Source: Oligoflexia bacterium (GTDB lineage Bacteria; Bdellovibrionota_C; UBA2361; JBGSMV01). From it: 64,000 nt of DNA. Shown here piece by piece: positions 1 through 8,197 of this stretch. The DNA is taken from assembly GCA_019694515.1 (NCBI GenBank), contig JAIBBU010000001.1, positions 171,716 through 235,715 of the forward strand. Reading direction: 5' to 3'. The notes beneath the pieces were generated by a model, which saw only the letters and a program-made list of their open reading frames with translations, ran no database searches and was not told where the DNA came from. Each line of letters begins with the position of its first letter. Position 1 is the first letter of the stretch. A program made the translations under genes and the position numbers.

Positions 1-360
1 ATTACCGTTGCTCATTCTGCGAAGCTCAGAACCGACCTGCCATAGCCGCAAAAGATGCGCGGGGCAATCGGCCCGCGGCAACCGCCCGTGCAGCTTGAGC
101 CGGCTGCAGAAACTATCAGATTCCCAGTTTGAGATGGCATCTGCCCAGCTCTGCATCTCCACGAAGGTTGCATCCAATAAACGCTGCGAAGCAGCGGCAT
201 CTTCAGCATAGATGGCGATTTCCACGTAGGTGCCCATCAGTGGGCGCAAGCTTTGATGCCAGCGTTGAGCGCCGGGCAGCGCTGCTGCAGGCACCGCGCT
301 AAGCAGGCAGCCAAATAGTGCCGACTGCCCTGATAATTTTAGCCAATCACGACGCTGCAT
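1..360 (-). CDS. apbE: FAD:protein FMN transferase ApbE (N-terminal part, cut by window edge)
   Basis: The frame opens with ATG at 358-360 and stays open to base 1, giving about 119 residues. It begins with an export signal (MQRRDWLKLSGQSALFGCLL, with a Cys that could be a lipobox) and then shows the ApbE signature start MGTYVEIAIY followed by a helix ending WADAISNWESDSFCSRL, which matches the family's early motif around a conserved Asp and Ser. ApbE moves FMN from FAD onto a Thr of exported flavoproteins. The start overlaps the end of the 4-TM gene by 14 bases, and the FMN-binding target is two genes upstream, so the three form one operon. The catalytic C-terminal domain lies outside the window. 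Confidence 0.8.
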   Translation of the reverse strand, partial: MQRRDWLKLSGQSALFGCLLSAVPAAALPGAQRWHQSLRPLMGTYVEIAIYAEDAAASQRLLDATFVEMQSWADAISNWESDSFCSRLKLHGRLPRADCPAHLLRLWQVGSELRRMSNGN

Positions 361-868
361 TTGATTGAAACCAAATCTCGCGCAGCGGCAGGTAGGTTAA
401 GCCAATCAAGGAAAGAGTAAACACTCCGATAGCGGGACCAAAGAGGTAAGCAAATTGAGGCGATGCATAAATGATCAGCCAGGGGCATGCGAAGGTGAGA
501 AGAAAGGAACCGAAGCTAACGCTGTACCAAAATATTCTAGTACGTTCGGAAAGTTCGCAAACTGAAAGCAGATGACAAAGCAGGAACAGCAGCAATGAGC
601 CGCCGCTTAGATGAAGATGAGTCACCTCGGCAAGCTCCGCAAAAGGACGCGCCGTATTGGGGGCTAATAATTGGTCCAATTCGTTGGCAGAATCTGTGCC
701 CAGATAGTAAGCGCGTACCGAAGATGGGGCGAGCCCGGTCTTAGCCAGTGTCAAAGCGGAAGCTGAAAGCAAGCCCAGCAAGAGTCCTAACAGTCCCAAC
801 GTAGTCAGCACCTTCACGCTAGGCTTGGCTTTGGAGAGCCGATATCCGGGAACGGCGGCGCTGCGCAT
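347..868 (-). CDS. Four-TM membrane protein of the flavin module, function unknown
   Basis: 173 residues with about four hydrophobic segments (roughly residues 18-45, 84-103, 113-135 and 140-160). After the first helix comes a periplasmic-looking loop with YYLGTD and then the stretch EVTHLHLSGGSLLLFLLCHL, which carries three His in and before helix 2. Such His could bind haem or metal, but this is inference; I do not recognise a named family. It sits 2 bases after the FMN-binding protein gene and overlaps apbE by 14 bases, so it probably anchors or passes electrons to the flavinylated partner. Both neighbours being flavin-related is the best clue to its role. Confidence 0.7.
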   Translation of the reverse strand: MRSAAVPGYRLSKAKPSVKVLTTLGLLGLLLGLLSASALTLAKTGLAPSSVRAYYLGTDSANELDQLLAPNTARPFAELAEVTHLHLSGGSLLLFLLCHLLSVCELSERTRIFWYSVSFGSFLLTFACPWLIIYASPQFAYLFGPAIGVFTLSLIGLTYLPLREIWFQSNAAS

Positions 869-870
869 CT

Positions 871-1467
871 TTAGCTAGCTCCGAAAAAAGTTCGCCACAG
901 AATTAGCGCGCGCCTGACACCTTTACTCATAGCGCGCGACGACAGTGTCGCCCCTGTTACATGCTTAATCTCGCTTCCAATCCTCAGATCCGCATCTATG
1001 CTTTTGCCCTCGAATTGCTTCATAAAGCTGCGTTCTTTGACCTCCCATCCGATCGTTTCGCGGAAGACCATTACCTCTACTCGGGTGATTTCACCGCGTG
1101 GAGTCAGTCCCACGATATAGGTGATCGGCATATGCTTTCCGACCTCCGAATCAATCAGGGCATAAGCGCTGACATTACCCGCTTTGCTGCAAATAAAAAA
1201 GTTTGCGGTGTCGGAATCCGAGTCGTCCAGATCTTCGTTTCCCAGGATTTCGTGGGTCGATTTTGAGATGGCTTGGGGGCTATAGAGTGCCTCTGCTTCC
1301 TCTCCGCAGACCAGCTTGAGCGCTTGTTCCTTGCTCAAATATATCTGAGGTGCGCCATATGCCGACGCTCCGGAAAGCATTAATACCGATAGAATCAATA
1401 ATTTATGCAGCTCGGCGATCGGTGCAGTTCTAATGAAATTTAAAAGATTCGGCGGCTTTGGATGCAT
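871..1467 (-). CDS. Exported FMN-binding domain protein (covalently flavinylated type)
   Basis: The C-terminus carries the flavinylation motif HVTGATLSS; in this family ApbE links FMN through phosphoester to the last Thr of the TGAT core. A hydrophobic segment (HKLLILSVLMLSGASAYGA) near the N-terminus is a signal peptide or anchor, so the domain faces the periplasm, like NqrC or RnfG. The frame extends upstream to an ATG at 1557, but that would overlap the well-supported start of the divergent dioxygenase gene, so I prefer the ATG at 1467. The upstream extension would add a Cys-rich stretch (CDQFCFNPNKCMVGC) that may be real. First gene of the three-gene module with the 4-TM protein and apbE. 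Confidence 0.75.
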   Translation of the reverse strand: MHPKPPNLLNFIRTAPIAELHKLLILSVLMLSGASAYGAPQIYLSKEQALKLVCGEEAEALYSPQAISKSTHEILGNEDLDDSDSDTANFFICSKAGNVSAYALIDSEVGKHMPITYIVGLTPRGEITRVEVMVFRETIGWEVKERSFMKQFEGKSIDADLRIGSEIKHVTGATLSSRAMSKGVRRALILWRTFFGAS

Positions 1468-1555
1468 GCTGCACCCAACCATACACTTATTCGGGTTGAA
1501 GCAGAACTGGTCGCAGAGGTAGAGTGCTCCGGTTACCGTTTTCGGAGGATCCGTC

Positions 1556-2086
1556 ATGCTGAAATCCGTTTTGAGCTATCTTGATTCATGTGACAAGGCG
1601 ATTGACCTGGAACACTTGCGGCGCTTGATGAGTGATATTGATGTCAGTCTGGAAGAACTACGTCCTTTCGTCGCCTTTAGCGATAACGGCTATCAGCGTA
1701 ATTTGGTGAAGCAGGGTGCGCAGTATGAATTGCTGGTATTGTGCTGGCGTTCCGGACAGGCTTCACGCATTCATGACCATGATGGATCGAGTTGCTGCTT
1801 CAAGATTTTGCAGGGTGAGGCTACCGAAACGAATTTCCAGCTGACGGGGCGCACACTCGACGGAGAAAAATTGGTTAAGCCGATTGGTTCGAAGCCGTAT
1901 CAGGTGGGAACAGTGTGTGCGTCCACCTCTTCCCATATTCATAAAATCTCCAACGAGACGGAGGGCAGCCTGATTACATTGCACTGCTACTCGCCAGCGC
2001 TGCATATGAATACATATCTAATCGATCCAATCTGGGCAGCCTCCGCTAAACCCAATCACTGCATGGTTGCTTCGCTAAAGGTTTGA
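1556..2086 (+). CDS. cdo: Cysteine dioxygenase, type I
   Basis: 176 residues, near the usual length of about 200. The cupin iron site reads RIHDHDGSSCCFKILQG (His73 and His75) with the third His in SHIHKISN; Cys80 falls at the spacing of the Cys that forms the Cys-Tyr cofactor in animal enzymes. The N-terminal QYRYTRN-like signature is seen as GYQRNLV. It oxidises L-cysteine to cysteine sulfinate with O2 and Fe(II) in the cytoplasm. A strong Shine-Dalgarno (ggagg at 1544-1548) fixes the ATG at 1556. The YeiH-type exporter starts 7 bases later, pointing to a cysteine-to-sulfite disposal operon. Confidence 0.92.
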   Translation: MLKSVLSYLDSCDKAIDLEHLRRLMSDIDVSLEELRPFVAFSDNGYQRNLVKQGAQYELLVLCWRSGQASRIHDHDGSSCCFKILQGEATETNFQLTGRTLDGEKLVKPIGSKPYQVGTVCASTSSHIHKISNETEGSLITLHCYSPALHMNTYLIDPIWAASAKPNHCMVASLKV

Positions 2087-2092
2087 ACGACA

Positions 2093-3088
2093 GTGCGAGC
2101 CGACTATATCCCGGGCTGGTTATTCTTGACCGCAGTTGCACTGGTATGCAGTGAGCTGTCGGAGTTAGTCGAGATTGGAGGCAAGCATCCGCTGGAGGCT
2201 TCAGCATTAGGGGTATTGATAGGCGTGTTGGCGCTCGCCCTCTGGCGCCTTCCGAAAGTATTTGAAGCAGGGGTTAGGTCGAGCGAAAAGCTTTTAGTTT
2301 TGGGAATCGTACTGCTCGGGGTCTCGCTGGATCTGCCGCGGCTTTTTAGCGAAAGCGCGGGAATGCTGGCCGTGATTGTTTGCACTATGTTTTTCGGATT
2401 CCTATGTATTCTGGCGCTGGCGCGGCTCTTTAAAATCCCCCCGGTGCTTGGAGTCCTGCTGGCTGTGGGAACCACGATTTGTGGTGGGACCGCCGTGGCG
2501 CTGACCGCACCGTTGGTTGATGCGCCGGAGGAAGATATTAGTTACGCGGTCGGCACTGTTGCGTTATGGGGTCTCCTAGCGATCTTCCTTTACCCATGGT
2601 TAGGGCGGGTGGTTGGCGCTTCGGATTTTAATTTTGGCGTATTTGCCGGTACCGCTATTCACTCCACTCCGCAGGTCGTTGGGGCGGCTTATATTTTTTC
2701 TGGTGCAGCTGGTTTAACCGCTACCGCGGTCAAGCTGATTCGGAATTGTTTTATGGCGCCTGTAGCGCTAGGAATCGCCCTGTGGCATTCGCGCTCCGTA
2801 CCTTCGGGGCAGAAACTTAAAAGCTTTACCAAGGCCTTCCCTTGGTTTTTGTTCGGGTATTTCGTAATGAGCGCATTAAGCAGCAATGGCTACTTTACAA
2901 CCAAGGGCGTAGACAACATCGCTGCCGCCGGCAAATTCCTGATCTTGATTGGAATGTGCGGGGTGGGTTTCAATACCTCAATCCGGTCGCTTCGAGCGAT
3001 GGGCAGCCGGCCGCTAATGGTCGGATTGCTGGGTTCGCTCCTGGTGGCAGCATTTAGTATCGGTTCTATTTATGTATTCTTGGGATAA
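2093..3088 (+). CDS. YeiH/UPF0324 family membrane transporter (putative sulfate/sulfite exporter)
   Basis: 331 residues with about ten membrane helices and the family hallmarks [23 protein letters not shown] (discontinuous-helix Gly-rich motif) and [14 protein letters not shown] followed by KLIRN. The YeiH/PSE family is linked to export of sulfite or sulfate produced in sulfonate or cysteine catabolism. The start is a GTG at 2093, 6 bases after the dioxygenase stop, and the FKBP gene begins 5 bases after its end, so all three are one transcript. With cysteine dioxygenase upstream, exporting sulfite derived from cysteine sulfinate is the natural role; the substrate is inferred from context. 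Confidence 0.88.
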   Translation: MRADYIPGWLFLTAVALVCSELSELVEIGGKHPLEASALGVLIGVLALALWRLPKVFEAGVRSSEKLLVLGIVLLGVSLDLPRLFSESAGMLAVIVCTMFFGFLCILALARLFKIPPVLGVLLAVGTTICGGTAVALTAPLVDAPEEDISYAVGTVALWGLLAIFLYPWLGRVVGASDFNFGVFAGTAIHSTPQVVGAAYIFSGAAGLTATAVKLIRNCFMAPVALGIALWHSRSVPSGQKLKSFTKAFPWFLFGYFVMSALSSNGYFTTKGVDNIAAAGKFLILIGMCGVGFNTSIRSLRAMGSRPLMVGLLGSLLVAAFSIGSIYVFLG

Positions 3089-3093
3089 CAGAA

Positions 3094-3516
3094 ATGAAGA
3101 ATTATTTTTTAGCAGTGCTGATTGGAGCGCTGACGATCGGTTCGGTAGCTATGGCCAGCGATAAAATCGTTTCATTGCCATCCGGTCTCAAGTACGAGGA
3201 CACCAAACTCGGTTCAGGCGCTGAAGCGGTCAGCGGCAAACAGATCGAGGTGCACTACACCGGCTGGCTTGATGATCACGGAAAGAAGGGCACTAAGTTT
3301 GATAGTTCAGTTGATCATGGCCAAACTTTCAAGTTTCCGTTGGGCCAGGGCATGGTTATTAAGGGGTGGGATCAAGGTTTCGCCGGTATGAAGGTAGGAG
3401 GAAAGAGAACTCTGATGATCCCTCCTGATTTGGGATACGGGGCAAGTGGCGCTGGTGCTGCTATTCCGCCGAACGCTAGCTTGATCTTTGATGTTGAACT
3501 CTTGGGAGTCCACTAA
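3094..3516 (+). CDS. Exported FKBP-type peptidyl-prolyl cis-trans isomerase
   Basis: 140 residues: a Sec signal peptide (residues 1-21, ending in VAMA) followed by one complete FKBP domain. The active-site elements are visible: [47 protein letters not shown] and IFDVELL. It should catalyse prolyl isomerisation in the periplasm. It follows the YeiH gene by 5 bases and is the last gene before a strong terminator at 3619. Its functional tie to cysteine oxidation is unclear and may be only co-transcription. Confidence 0.93.
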   Translation: MKNYFLAVLIGALTIGSVAMASDKIVSLPSGLKYEDTKLGSGAEAVSGKQIEVHYTGWLDDHGKKGTKFDSSVDHGQTFKFPLGQGMVIKGWDQGFAGMKVGGKRTLMIPPDLGYGASGAGAAIPPNASLIFDVELLGVH

Positions 3517-3618
3517 GAAACGATCCCTCGGCCTCTTGGTTAAGGCGAGCGGCGAAAAAACTGCTTAGGTGCACGAAGATTGTGCGCCATCCAAATAGGC
3601 CGAGTTGATTAGCTGGAT

Positions 3619-3644
3619 AAGGCGGCGTTGGCCGCCTTTTTTTA
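3619..3644. terminator. Bidirectional intrinsic terminator
   Basis: An 8-bp perfect stem aaggcggc / gccgcctt (3619-3626 and 3631-3638) with a 4-base loop is followed by seven T on the plus strand. Read on the minus strand it lies directly after the Flp pilin stop codon and is followed by TTAT. It therefore ends both the dioxygenase-FKBP transcript and the convergent pilin gene. Confidence 0.85.
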
Positions 3645-3836
3645 TGAGCTGACAGATCCGAAGAGCTGGCCGGTTGAATCAAAGAAGCTGCTGCGCAAAC
3701 TACTTCCGATTGTTCCCATCGCAGCCATCATACCGATGGCCAATAGCATCGCCAGAAGCACATATTCGACGAACTGTGCCCCTCTTTCGGAGCGAAATCG
3801 CTGCGAGATTCCAATACGCTCCATGTAACTTTCCAA
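3642..3836 (-). CDS. Flp-type (type IVb) pilin, solitary
   Basis: About 60-64 residues with the Flp layout: a short basic leader (ISQRFRSERG), cleavage after Gly, Glu at +5 and Tyr at +6 (GAQFVEYVL), then one hydrophobic helix and a short Ser-rich tail. The prepilin peptidase that would cut it is not in this window. The frame opens at a TTG (3836), but an ATG four codons in (3824) has GGAAAG 4 bases upstream and is equally likely. It stands alone, 10 kb from Tad-like cluster 1 and 41 kb from cluster 2, and could be the major pilin for either. Confidence 0.8.
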   Translation of the reverse strand: MESYMERIGISQRFRSERGAQFVEYVLLAMLLAIGMMAAMGTIGSSLRSSFFDSTGQLFGSVSS

Positions 3837-4017
3837 ACCTCCGAAGAGGCTCCCCCTGAGTAACTACCTAGCACCTCAGGAAAATATCGAACGATTTCCC
3901 CGGAGTGCTCACTTTAGACTAGCATTTCATTTCACACTAAGCGAATGCTTTGACCTCTCCCGTTTTTGGCAGGTAAAGGCCTGGGCGAGGTTGTTTTGAT
4001 GGCGTAACCACCTGAAT

Positions 4018-4044
4018 TTGCTTTTTAATGCAGTTATCTATACA
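4018..4044 (+). promoter_or_regulatory. Possible rpmH promoter
   Basis: TTGCTT (4018-4023) and TATACA (4039-4044) lie 30 bases before the rpmH start, but the 15-base spacer is short. The whole gap 3837-4073 holds no other clear signal and no cluster of DnaA boxes. Confidence 0.3.
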
Positions 4045-4073
4045 CTCGCGCCATTAATTTCAGTGGGTAGTAT

Positions 4074-4235
4074 ATGAAGAGGACTTACCAGCCCTCCAAA
4101 AAGAGCAGACGCACCGCACACGGCTTTAGAAAGCGCATGGCAACCAAAGGTGGCCGCAAAGTTTTGAACGCTCGTCGACGCCAGGGTCGTCACAAAATCT
4201 CGGTAACGTCGCCTCGTAAGGGCCATTATCGTTAG
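4074..4235 (+). CDS. rpmH: Large ribosomal subunit protein bL34
   Basis: A 53-residue, strongly basic protein starting [20 protein letters not shown] and containing [19 protein letters not shown], a textbook bL34. It is one of the last proteins added to the 50S subunit. It begins the conserved block rpmH-rnpA-yidD-yidC-mnmE. In many bacteria dnaA lies just upstream; here the neighbour is a pilin gene instead. The C-terminus ([11 protein letters not shown]) is several residues longer than the E. coli form. Confidence 0.97.
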   Translation: MKRTYQPSKKSRRTAHGFRKRMATKGGRKVLNARRRQGRHKISVTSPRKGHYR

Positions 4236-4344
4236 ACCGCCGGGCGTTTCCCGCTTGGAGGATGTAGCTGTCAATTTTTGCCGGAAGTGTTCTGGGAGTG
4301 ACGGTGTTATCTGCGGAAGTGATCTTCTGCGTTAGTGAGTATAG

Positions 4345-4713
4345 GTGAGCTCTAAAGGTAAACTTAGCTTTCCTCCTTCAGCTCGCATCCGGCGAAAGGC
4401 AGAATTTGAACGGGTCCAAAGCCTTGGCAAGCGGCACGCCAGTACGCACTTTGTGATTCTATTTGCTCCTGCGCCCGCTGGAGAGAGCCGCTTGGGAACA
4501 ATCATTAGTAAGAAGGTGGATAAGCGCGCCGCGCGGCGCAATCGTCTGCGCCGCCGCCTTCGCGAGATATTCCGCTCAAATCGGGCTAAATTGACAAAAA
4601 TCGTTGACCTAGTGATCATTGCCCGCAGGGAAGCAACCGAACTTGAATTTTGCGAAGTTGAGCAGGAGCTCAACCGATCACTATTGAAGATCAGGCTTTT
4701 AGAAACTGTTTAG
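4345..4713 (+). CDS. rnpA: Ribonuclease P protein component
   Basis: 122 residues, the usual size. The N-terminal FPPSARIRRKAEFERV region and the RNR motif KKVDKRAARRNRLRRRLREI are diagnostic of the protein that binds RNase P RNA and pre-tRNA 5' leaders. It starts at a GTG (4345). The 109-base gap after rpmH has no terminator, so the two are probably co-transcribed as in other bacteria. Confidence 0.95.
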   Translation: MSSKGKLSFPPSARIRRKAEFERVQSLGKRHASTHFVILFAPAPAGESRLGTIISKKVDKRAARRNRLRRRLREIFRSNRAKLTKIVDLVIIARREATELEFCEVEQELNRSLLKIRLLETV

Positions 4714-4782
4714 GCGTCTCAGAGCGTGGAATACGCGGGCTGTTCCCGTTGCAGTTTGTTTAAGCCGACAGCCGTCCAATAA

Positions 4783-5034
4783 ATGAGTTCTGTATCTCCG
4801 ATGAACGGAATAATTGACAACGTATTTCGTTTCTACAAGCTAGCCTTGTCGCCTTTCTTGGCGCCGTGCTGCCGATTTGAACCGGAGTGCTCGACTTACG
4901 TGCGCGATGCGCTAAAGCAGCACGGACTCCTGCGCGGGGCGGTGCTTGGTTTTTGGCGAATTTTAAGATGTCAGCCTTACTGTCGAGGTGGCTTCGATCC
5001 AGTTCCAACAAAAGCGGATGTTCATGGAAGATAA
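4783..5034 (+). CDS. yidD: YidD membrane protein insertion efficiency factor
   Basis: 83 residues with the family signature YKLALSPFL, CCRFEPECSTYV, HGLLRG, RCQPYCRGGFDPVP. YidD is a small amphipathic inner-membrane protein that helps YidC and Sec insert proteins. Two ATGs (4783 and 4801) are possible starts. Its last 11 bases overlap the preferred yidC start, so the two are translationally coupled. Confidence 0.94.
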   Translation: MSSVSPMNGIIDNVFRFYKLALSPFLAPCCRFEPECSTYVRDALKQHGLLRGAVLGFWRILRCQPYCRGGFDPVPTKADVHGR

Positions 5035-6802
5035 AAGAACGGCAATAGCAATTTTTCTTTGCATCTTGGTGGTGCTCGTTTATTCAGAGCTTTTCATTAA
5101 TCCTGTGACGCAGGAGGCTGTGCGCCAAGAGCAGTTGCGGAAAGCGGAAGCGGCTGGTGTGACCACGCAGTCAAGCGGCTCTGCACAAAGCACCGTCCCA
5201 GAAATTCTGCCTGCAGCGCAGAGTACGGGCCTTCCGACAGGGTCGGCAGCGGCTCCATCTACTCTGGCGGTACCACGACCGTCCGAAGTGCGCGCCGGCG
5301 GCGTCGTAGTTGTGGATGCGCCGCTTTACAAAGCCGAAATTGGTCTGGTCGGTGGGCGGCTGCTTAGCTTCCAACTTAAAAACTACGCGGAAGTGCTGCA
5401 CGGCAAGGATCCTCACGATCTCGTGCCTTTGAACCCCGAAGATGCGCCCCAGGAGCTGCCGTTGGGTCTTTTTATGCCGGGTTTCAGCGATACCCGCGTA
5501 CGTTATTCAGTGTCCGGCGCTTCCGGGACTTCGGAACAGGGCAGTTACACAATGCTCCCTGGTTCCGAGTTGAAGATCGATCTGATCGGTAGCCTGCCGG
5601 AAGGTTTAAGTTTCACTAAGAGTCTACATTTCAAGTCAGACAGCTATCTCTTTGATCTTAACGCCGCCGTCCTTCGCAACAATCAGCCGTTGAGTGTTCC
5701 GTTGTGGGTAGAGTGGAGCCACTTTACTAAGCTTAGTTTGAACGATCAGCGCATGAATCCCGAAACATTTAGCATGTTGGGGATCGACGGCAAGGTCACT
5801 AAGTTTGCAGTGGATAAGGTGATAGAAAACCATCCGAACTTTGGCAGTGCAACGTGGGTCTCCTTTGGGGAGCGTTACTTTATCAGTGCGCTGATTAGCG
5901 CGGGGGCGGAGAACAATTCGTTGGTGGACAAGCGCTCGCTTCGTTCGGACGCCGCTCTTCTCGGGGAGCAATATATTACCCGCATCCAGACGGCGCCTAA
6001 TTCCGGGCAGATGTCAGTATATGTCGGCCCGAAGGACTATCGCATTCTAAACCAGGCCGGTTATCAACTGCATCGGACCATCGATTTGGGCTTCTTTTCG
6101 TTCCTTGGTTATCCACTGTTGTGGCTGATTCGATTCTTTCAGGAAATTCTGGGGAATTATGGCCTCGCGATCATTTTTCTAACGCTACTGATCAAGGCGC
6201 TCTTTTTGCCGATTACTAAAGCCAGCTTTGATTCTGCGCGCGCGATGCAGGAGCTTCAGCCAGAGATGAAAGCGCTAAAGGAGCGCATCAAGGATCCCAA
6301 CAAGCTAAATCAAGAGATGGCGGCGCTTTTCAAAAAGCGCGGAGTGAACCCTCTAGGCGGGTGTCTGCCAATATTCTTACAGATCCCGGTATTCTTTGGT
6401 TTGTATTCGGCGCTCTTGAATTCGATCGAACTTAGACATGCACATTTTGCGCTATGGATTAAGGATTTGTCGGCGCCCGAATACTTTCCGGTGGGTGCGC
6501 TGCATATCCCGGTAATGATGATTATCGTGGGGCTCGCTATGTTCTGGCAGCAATTTAGTATGCCGCAGCCGCCGGACCCCGCACAGCGCCGCATGATGCT
6601 GATTATGACAGCGGTTTTCGCCGGAATGTTTATCATATTCCCATTGCCCTCGGGTCTGGTTCTTTACATGCTCGTCAATATTTTTATGTCGATTACGCAG
6701 CAGACCTACCTGCGCAGCGATAGAAAAGCTTCGCCTTTTGCAGCGACCCTGGTGGCTGGAGTCGCAATCTTCGGACTGGGATTTGTTCTAACCCTGCTAT
6801 AA
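5024..6802 (+). CDS. yidC: Membrane protein insertase YidC (OxaA)
   Basis: 592 residues from the ATG at 5024 (the frame is open to an ATG at 4988, deep inside yidD, which I consider too early). TM1 (TAIAIFLCILVVLVYSELF) is followed by a linker and the large periplasmic beta-sandwich domain of Gram-negative YidC up to about residue 350. The C-terminal 60KD-IMP domain has five helices, including YGLAIIFLTLLIKALFLPIT, the charged hairpin with QELQPEMKALKERIKD, and GCLPIFLQIPVFFGLYSAL. It inserts membrane proteins with or without SecYEG. Genes of the Gram-positive type lack the periplasmic domain, so this supports a two-membrane cell. Confidence 0.96.
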   Translation: MEDKRTAIAIFLCILVVLVYSELFINPVTQEAVRQEQLRKAEAAGVTTQSSGSAQSTVPEILPAAQSTGLPTGSAAAPSTLAVPRPSEVRAGGVVVVDAPLYKAEIGLVGGRLLSFQLKNYAEVLHGKDPHDLVPLNPEDAPQELPLGLFMPGFSDTRVRYSVSGASGTSEQGSYTMLPGSELKIDLIGSLPEGLSFTKSLHFKSDSYLFDLNAAVLRNNQPLSVPLWVEWSHFTKLSLNDQRMNPETFSMLGIDGKVTKFAVDKVIENHPNFGSATWVSFGERYFISALISAGAENNSLVDKRSLRSDAALLGEQYITRIQTAPNSGQMSVYVGPKDYRILNQAGYQLHRTIDLGFFSFLGYPLLWLIRFFQEILGNYGLAIIFLTLLIKALFLPITKASFDSARAMQELQPEMKALKERIKDPNKLNQEMAALFKKRGVNPLGGCLPIFLQIPVFFGLYSALLNSIELRHAHFALWIKDLSAPEYFPVGALHIPVMMIIVGLAMFWQQFSMPQPPDPAQRRMMLIMTAVFAGMFIIFPLPSGLVLYMLVNIFMSITQQTYLRSDRKASPFAATLVAGVAIFGLGFVLTLL

Positions 6803-6811
6803 TTCGGTTGT

Positions 6812-8197
6812 ATGGCCGAGAGTTCTACTATCGCCGCGCTCGCGACTGCTCCGTCTCCGGCGGGCATCGCCGTGATTCGTATCAGTGGACCTAAAACACG
6901 TACTGCGCTTAAGGCGCTTTTCCGCTCGCGGCGCAGCCCGGTCCGTCACAAACGCGAGCTCGTTTATGGTGAGGTGCTGGATTTTCAATCGACTGAGGTG
7001 ATCGATCGAGCTCTGGCCGTTTACATGCCGGGCCCGTTCAGTTTTACCGGAGAAGATGTCGGCGAGATTCATCTGCATGGCAGTCCGATTTTGGTGCAGA
7101 AAGTTTTACGTTCGATTTACGCATTCGGAATTGATCCTGCCGAGCCGGGGGAATTTTCGAAGCGCGCATTCATAAATGGGAAAATCGATCTGGTACAGGC
7201 TGAAGCCATCTCCGATCTGATCACCGCTACCAGCGAACGGGCACTAATAGTGGCGGGAGATCATCTGGAAGGCAAATTTAGCGGAGCGATCGATAGGCTT
7301 GGCGAACCGCTGCGTGAAGGATTGGCGGAAATCGAGGCCTCCTTGGATTTCCCCGACGAGGACATAGACCCTAAAAGTTTGAATGTAATAGCCGGCAAAC
7401 TGCAGGAGTGTGCGCTGGAGATTGAACGCTTACTGTCTTCCTACTCGTATGGGCAGATTTTGAAAGAAGGCTACCGCGTGCTGCTTTGCGGCGATCCCAA
7501 TGTCGGAAAATCTAGCTTGCTAAATCGCCTCCTGAATTCCGACCGCGCCATCGTCACCGATGTGTCGGGTACGACCCGCGACCTAATCGAGGAATCGAGT
7601 GTCTTGGGCGGGTACAAATTCATATTTTGCGATAGTGCCGGGATCGTTGAAACCAGCGATAAAGTAGAAAAGATAGGTGTAGAGCTCGCACTCAAACGGG
7701 TAGGGTGGGCCGATCTCCTGCTTTTGGTTGTCGATGCGTCGGCGCCAAACCGCAGCTGGCAGAATACGCTCCGATTGATTAAGCCTCAGGCTCGCAAAAT
7801 CTGGTTAGTGGTTAATAAAGTCGATCTTAATCCCAATGCCGTTGGTGAATTTTTCTGCGATTCTGGGACCTGCGCCCAGAACTTCTATATCTCGGCAAAA
7901 ACCGGCGACGGACTCGAGGCCCTCCAGGATGCTCTAGTTGAGGAGCTTAGGAGCGCCATTCCTGATCAAGCCGAAAGCAGCGGGGTCACCACGAACGAAC
8001 GCCATATCTCCTGTTTGACGCGTGCCCGTGATGCTCTTACTCGTGCCATCAGTGCCATTCGTGCGGGCAAGATCCCCGCCGAAATAATCGGAGCCGAGCT
8101 GCGAGACAGCCTCAAAGCCCTCGAAGAGCTCGTCGGCAAAACCTATACCGAAGATATCCTCGGCCGCATCTTCAGCCGCTTCTGCATCGGGAAGTAA
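6812..8197 (+). CDS. mnmE: tRNA uridine-5-carboxymethylaminomethyl modification GTPase MnmE
   Basis: 461 residues. N-terminal tetrahydrofolate-binding domain (IAALATAPSPAGIAVIRISG, GPFSFTGEDVGEIHLHG), helical domain, and an inserted G domain with G1 GDPNVGKSS at residues 227-235, VSGTTRD, DSAGI (DTAG is more usual) and NKVD. The protein ends FCIGK with the conserved C-terminal Cys of the family. With MnmG it makes the cmnm5 group on U34 of certain tRNAs. It starts 9 bases after yidC. No jag gene is found between yidC and mnmE, unlike many genomes. Confidence 0.96.
   Translation: MAESSTIAALATAPSPAGIAVIRISGPKTRTALKALFRSRRSPVRHKRELVYGEVLDFQSTEVIDRALAVYMPGPFSFTGEDVGEIHLHGSPILVQKVLRSIYAFGIDPAEPGEFSKRAFINGKIDLVQAEAISDLITATSERALIVAGDHLEGKFSGAIDRLGEPLREGLAEIEASLDFPDEDIDPKSLNVIAGKLQECALEIERLLSSYSYGQILKEGYRVLLCGDPNVGKSSLLNRLLNSDRAIVTDVSGTTRDLIEESSVLGGYKFIFCDSAGIVETSDKVEKIGVELALKRVGWADLLLLVVDASAPNRSWQNTLRLIKPQARKIWLVVNKVDLNPNAVGEFFCDSGTCAQNFYISAKTGDGLEALQDALVEELRSAIPDQAESSGVTTNERHISCLTRARDALTRAISAIRAGKIPAEIIGAELRDSLKALEELVGKTYTEDILGRIFSRFCIGK

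Noticed and set aside
8..211. Short frames on both strands at the left edge
   Set aside because: They overlap the ApbE frame, which has a signal peptide and the family's MGTYVEI signature.
4034..4042. DnaA-box-like ttatctata before rpmH
   Set aside because: Only one weak match and no cluster or AT-rich unwinding region; no dnaA or dnaN near, so no replication origin is called.
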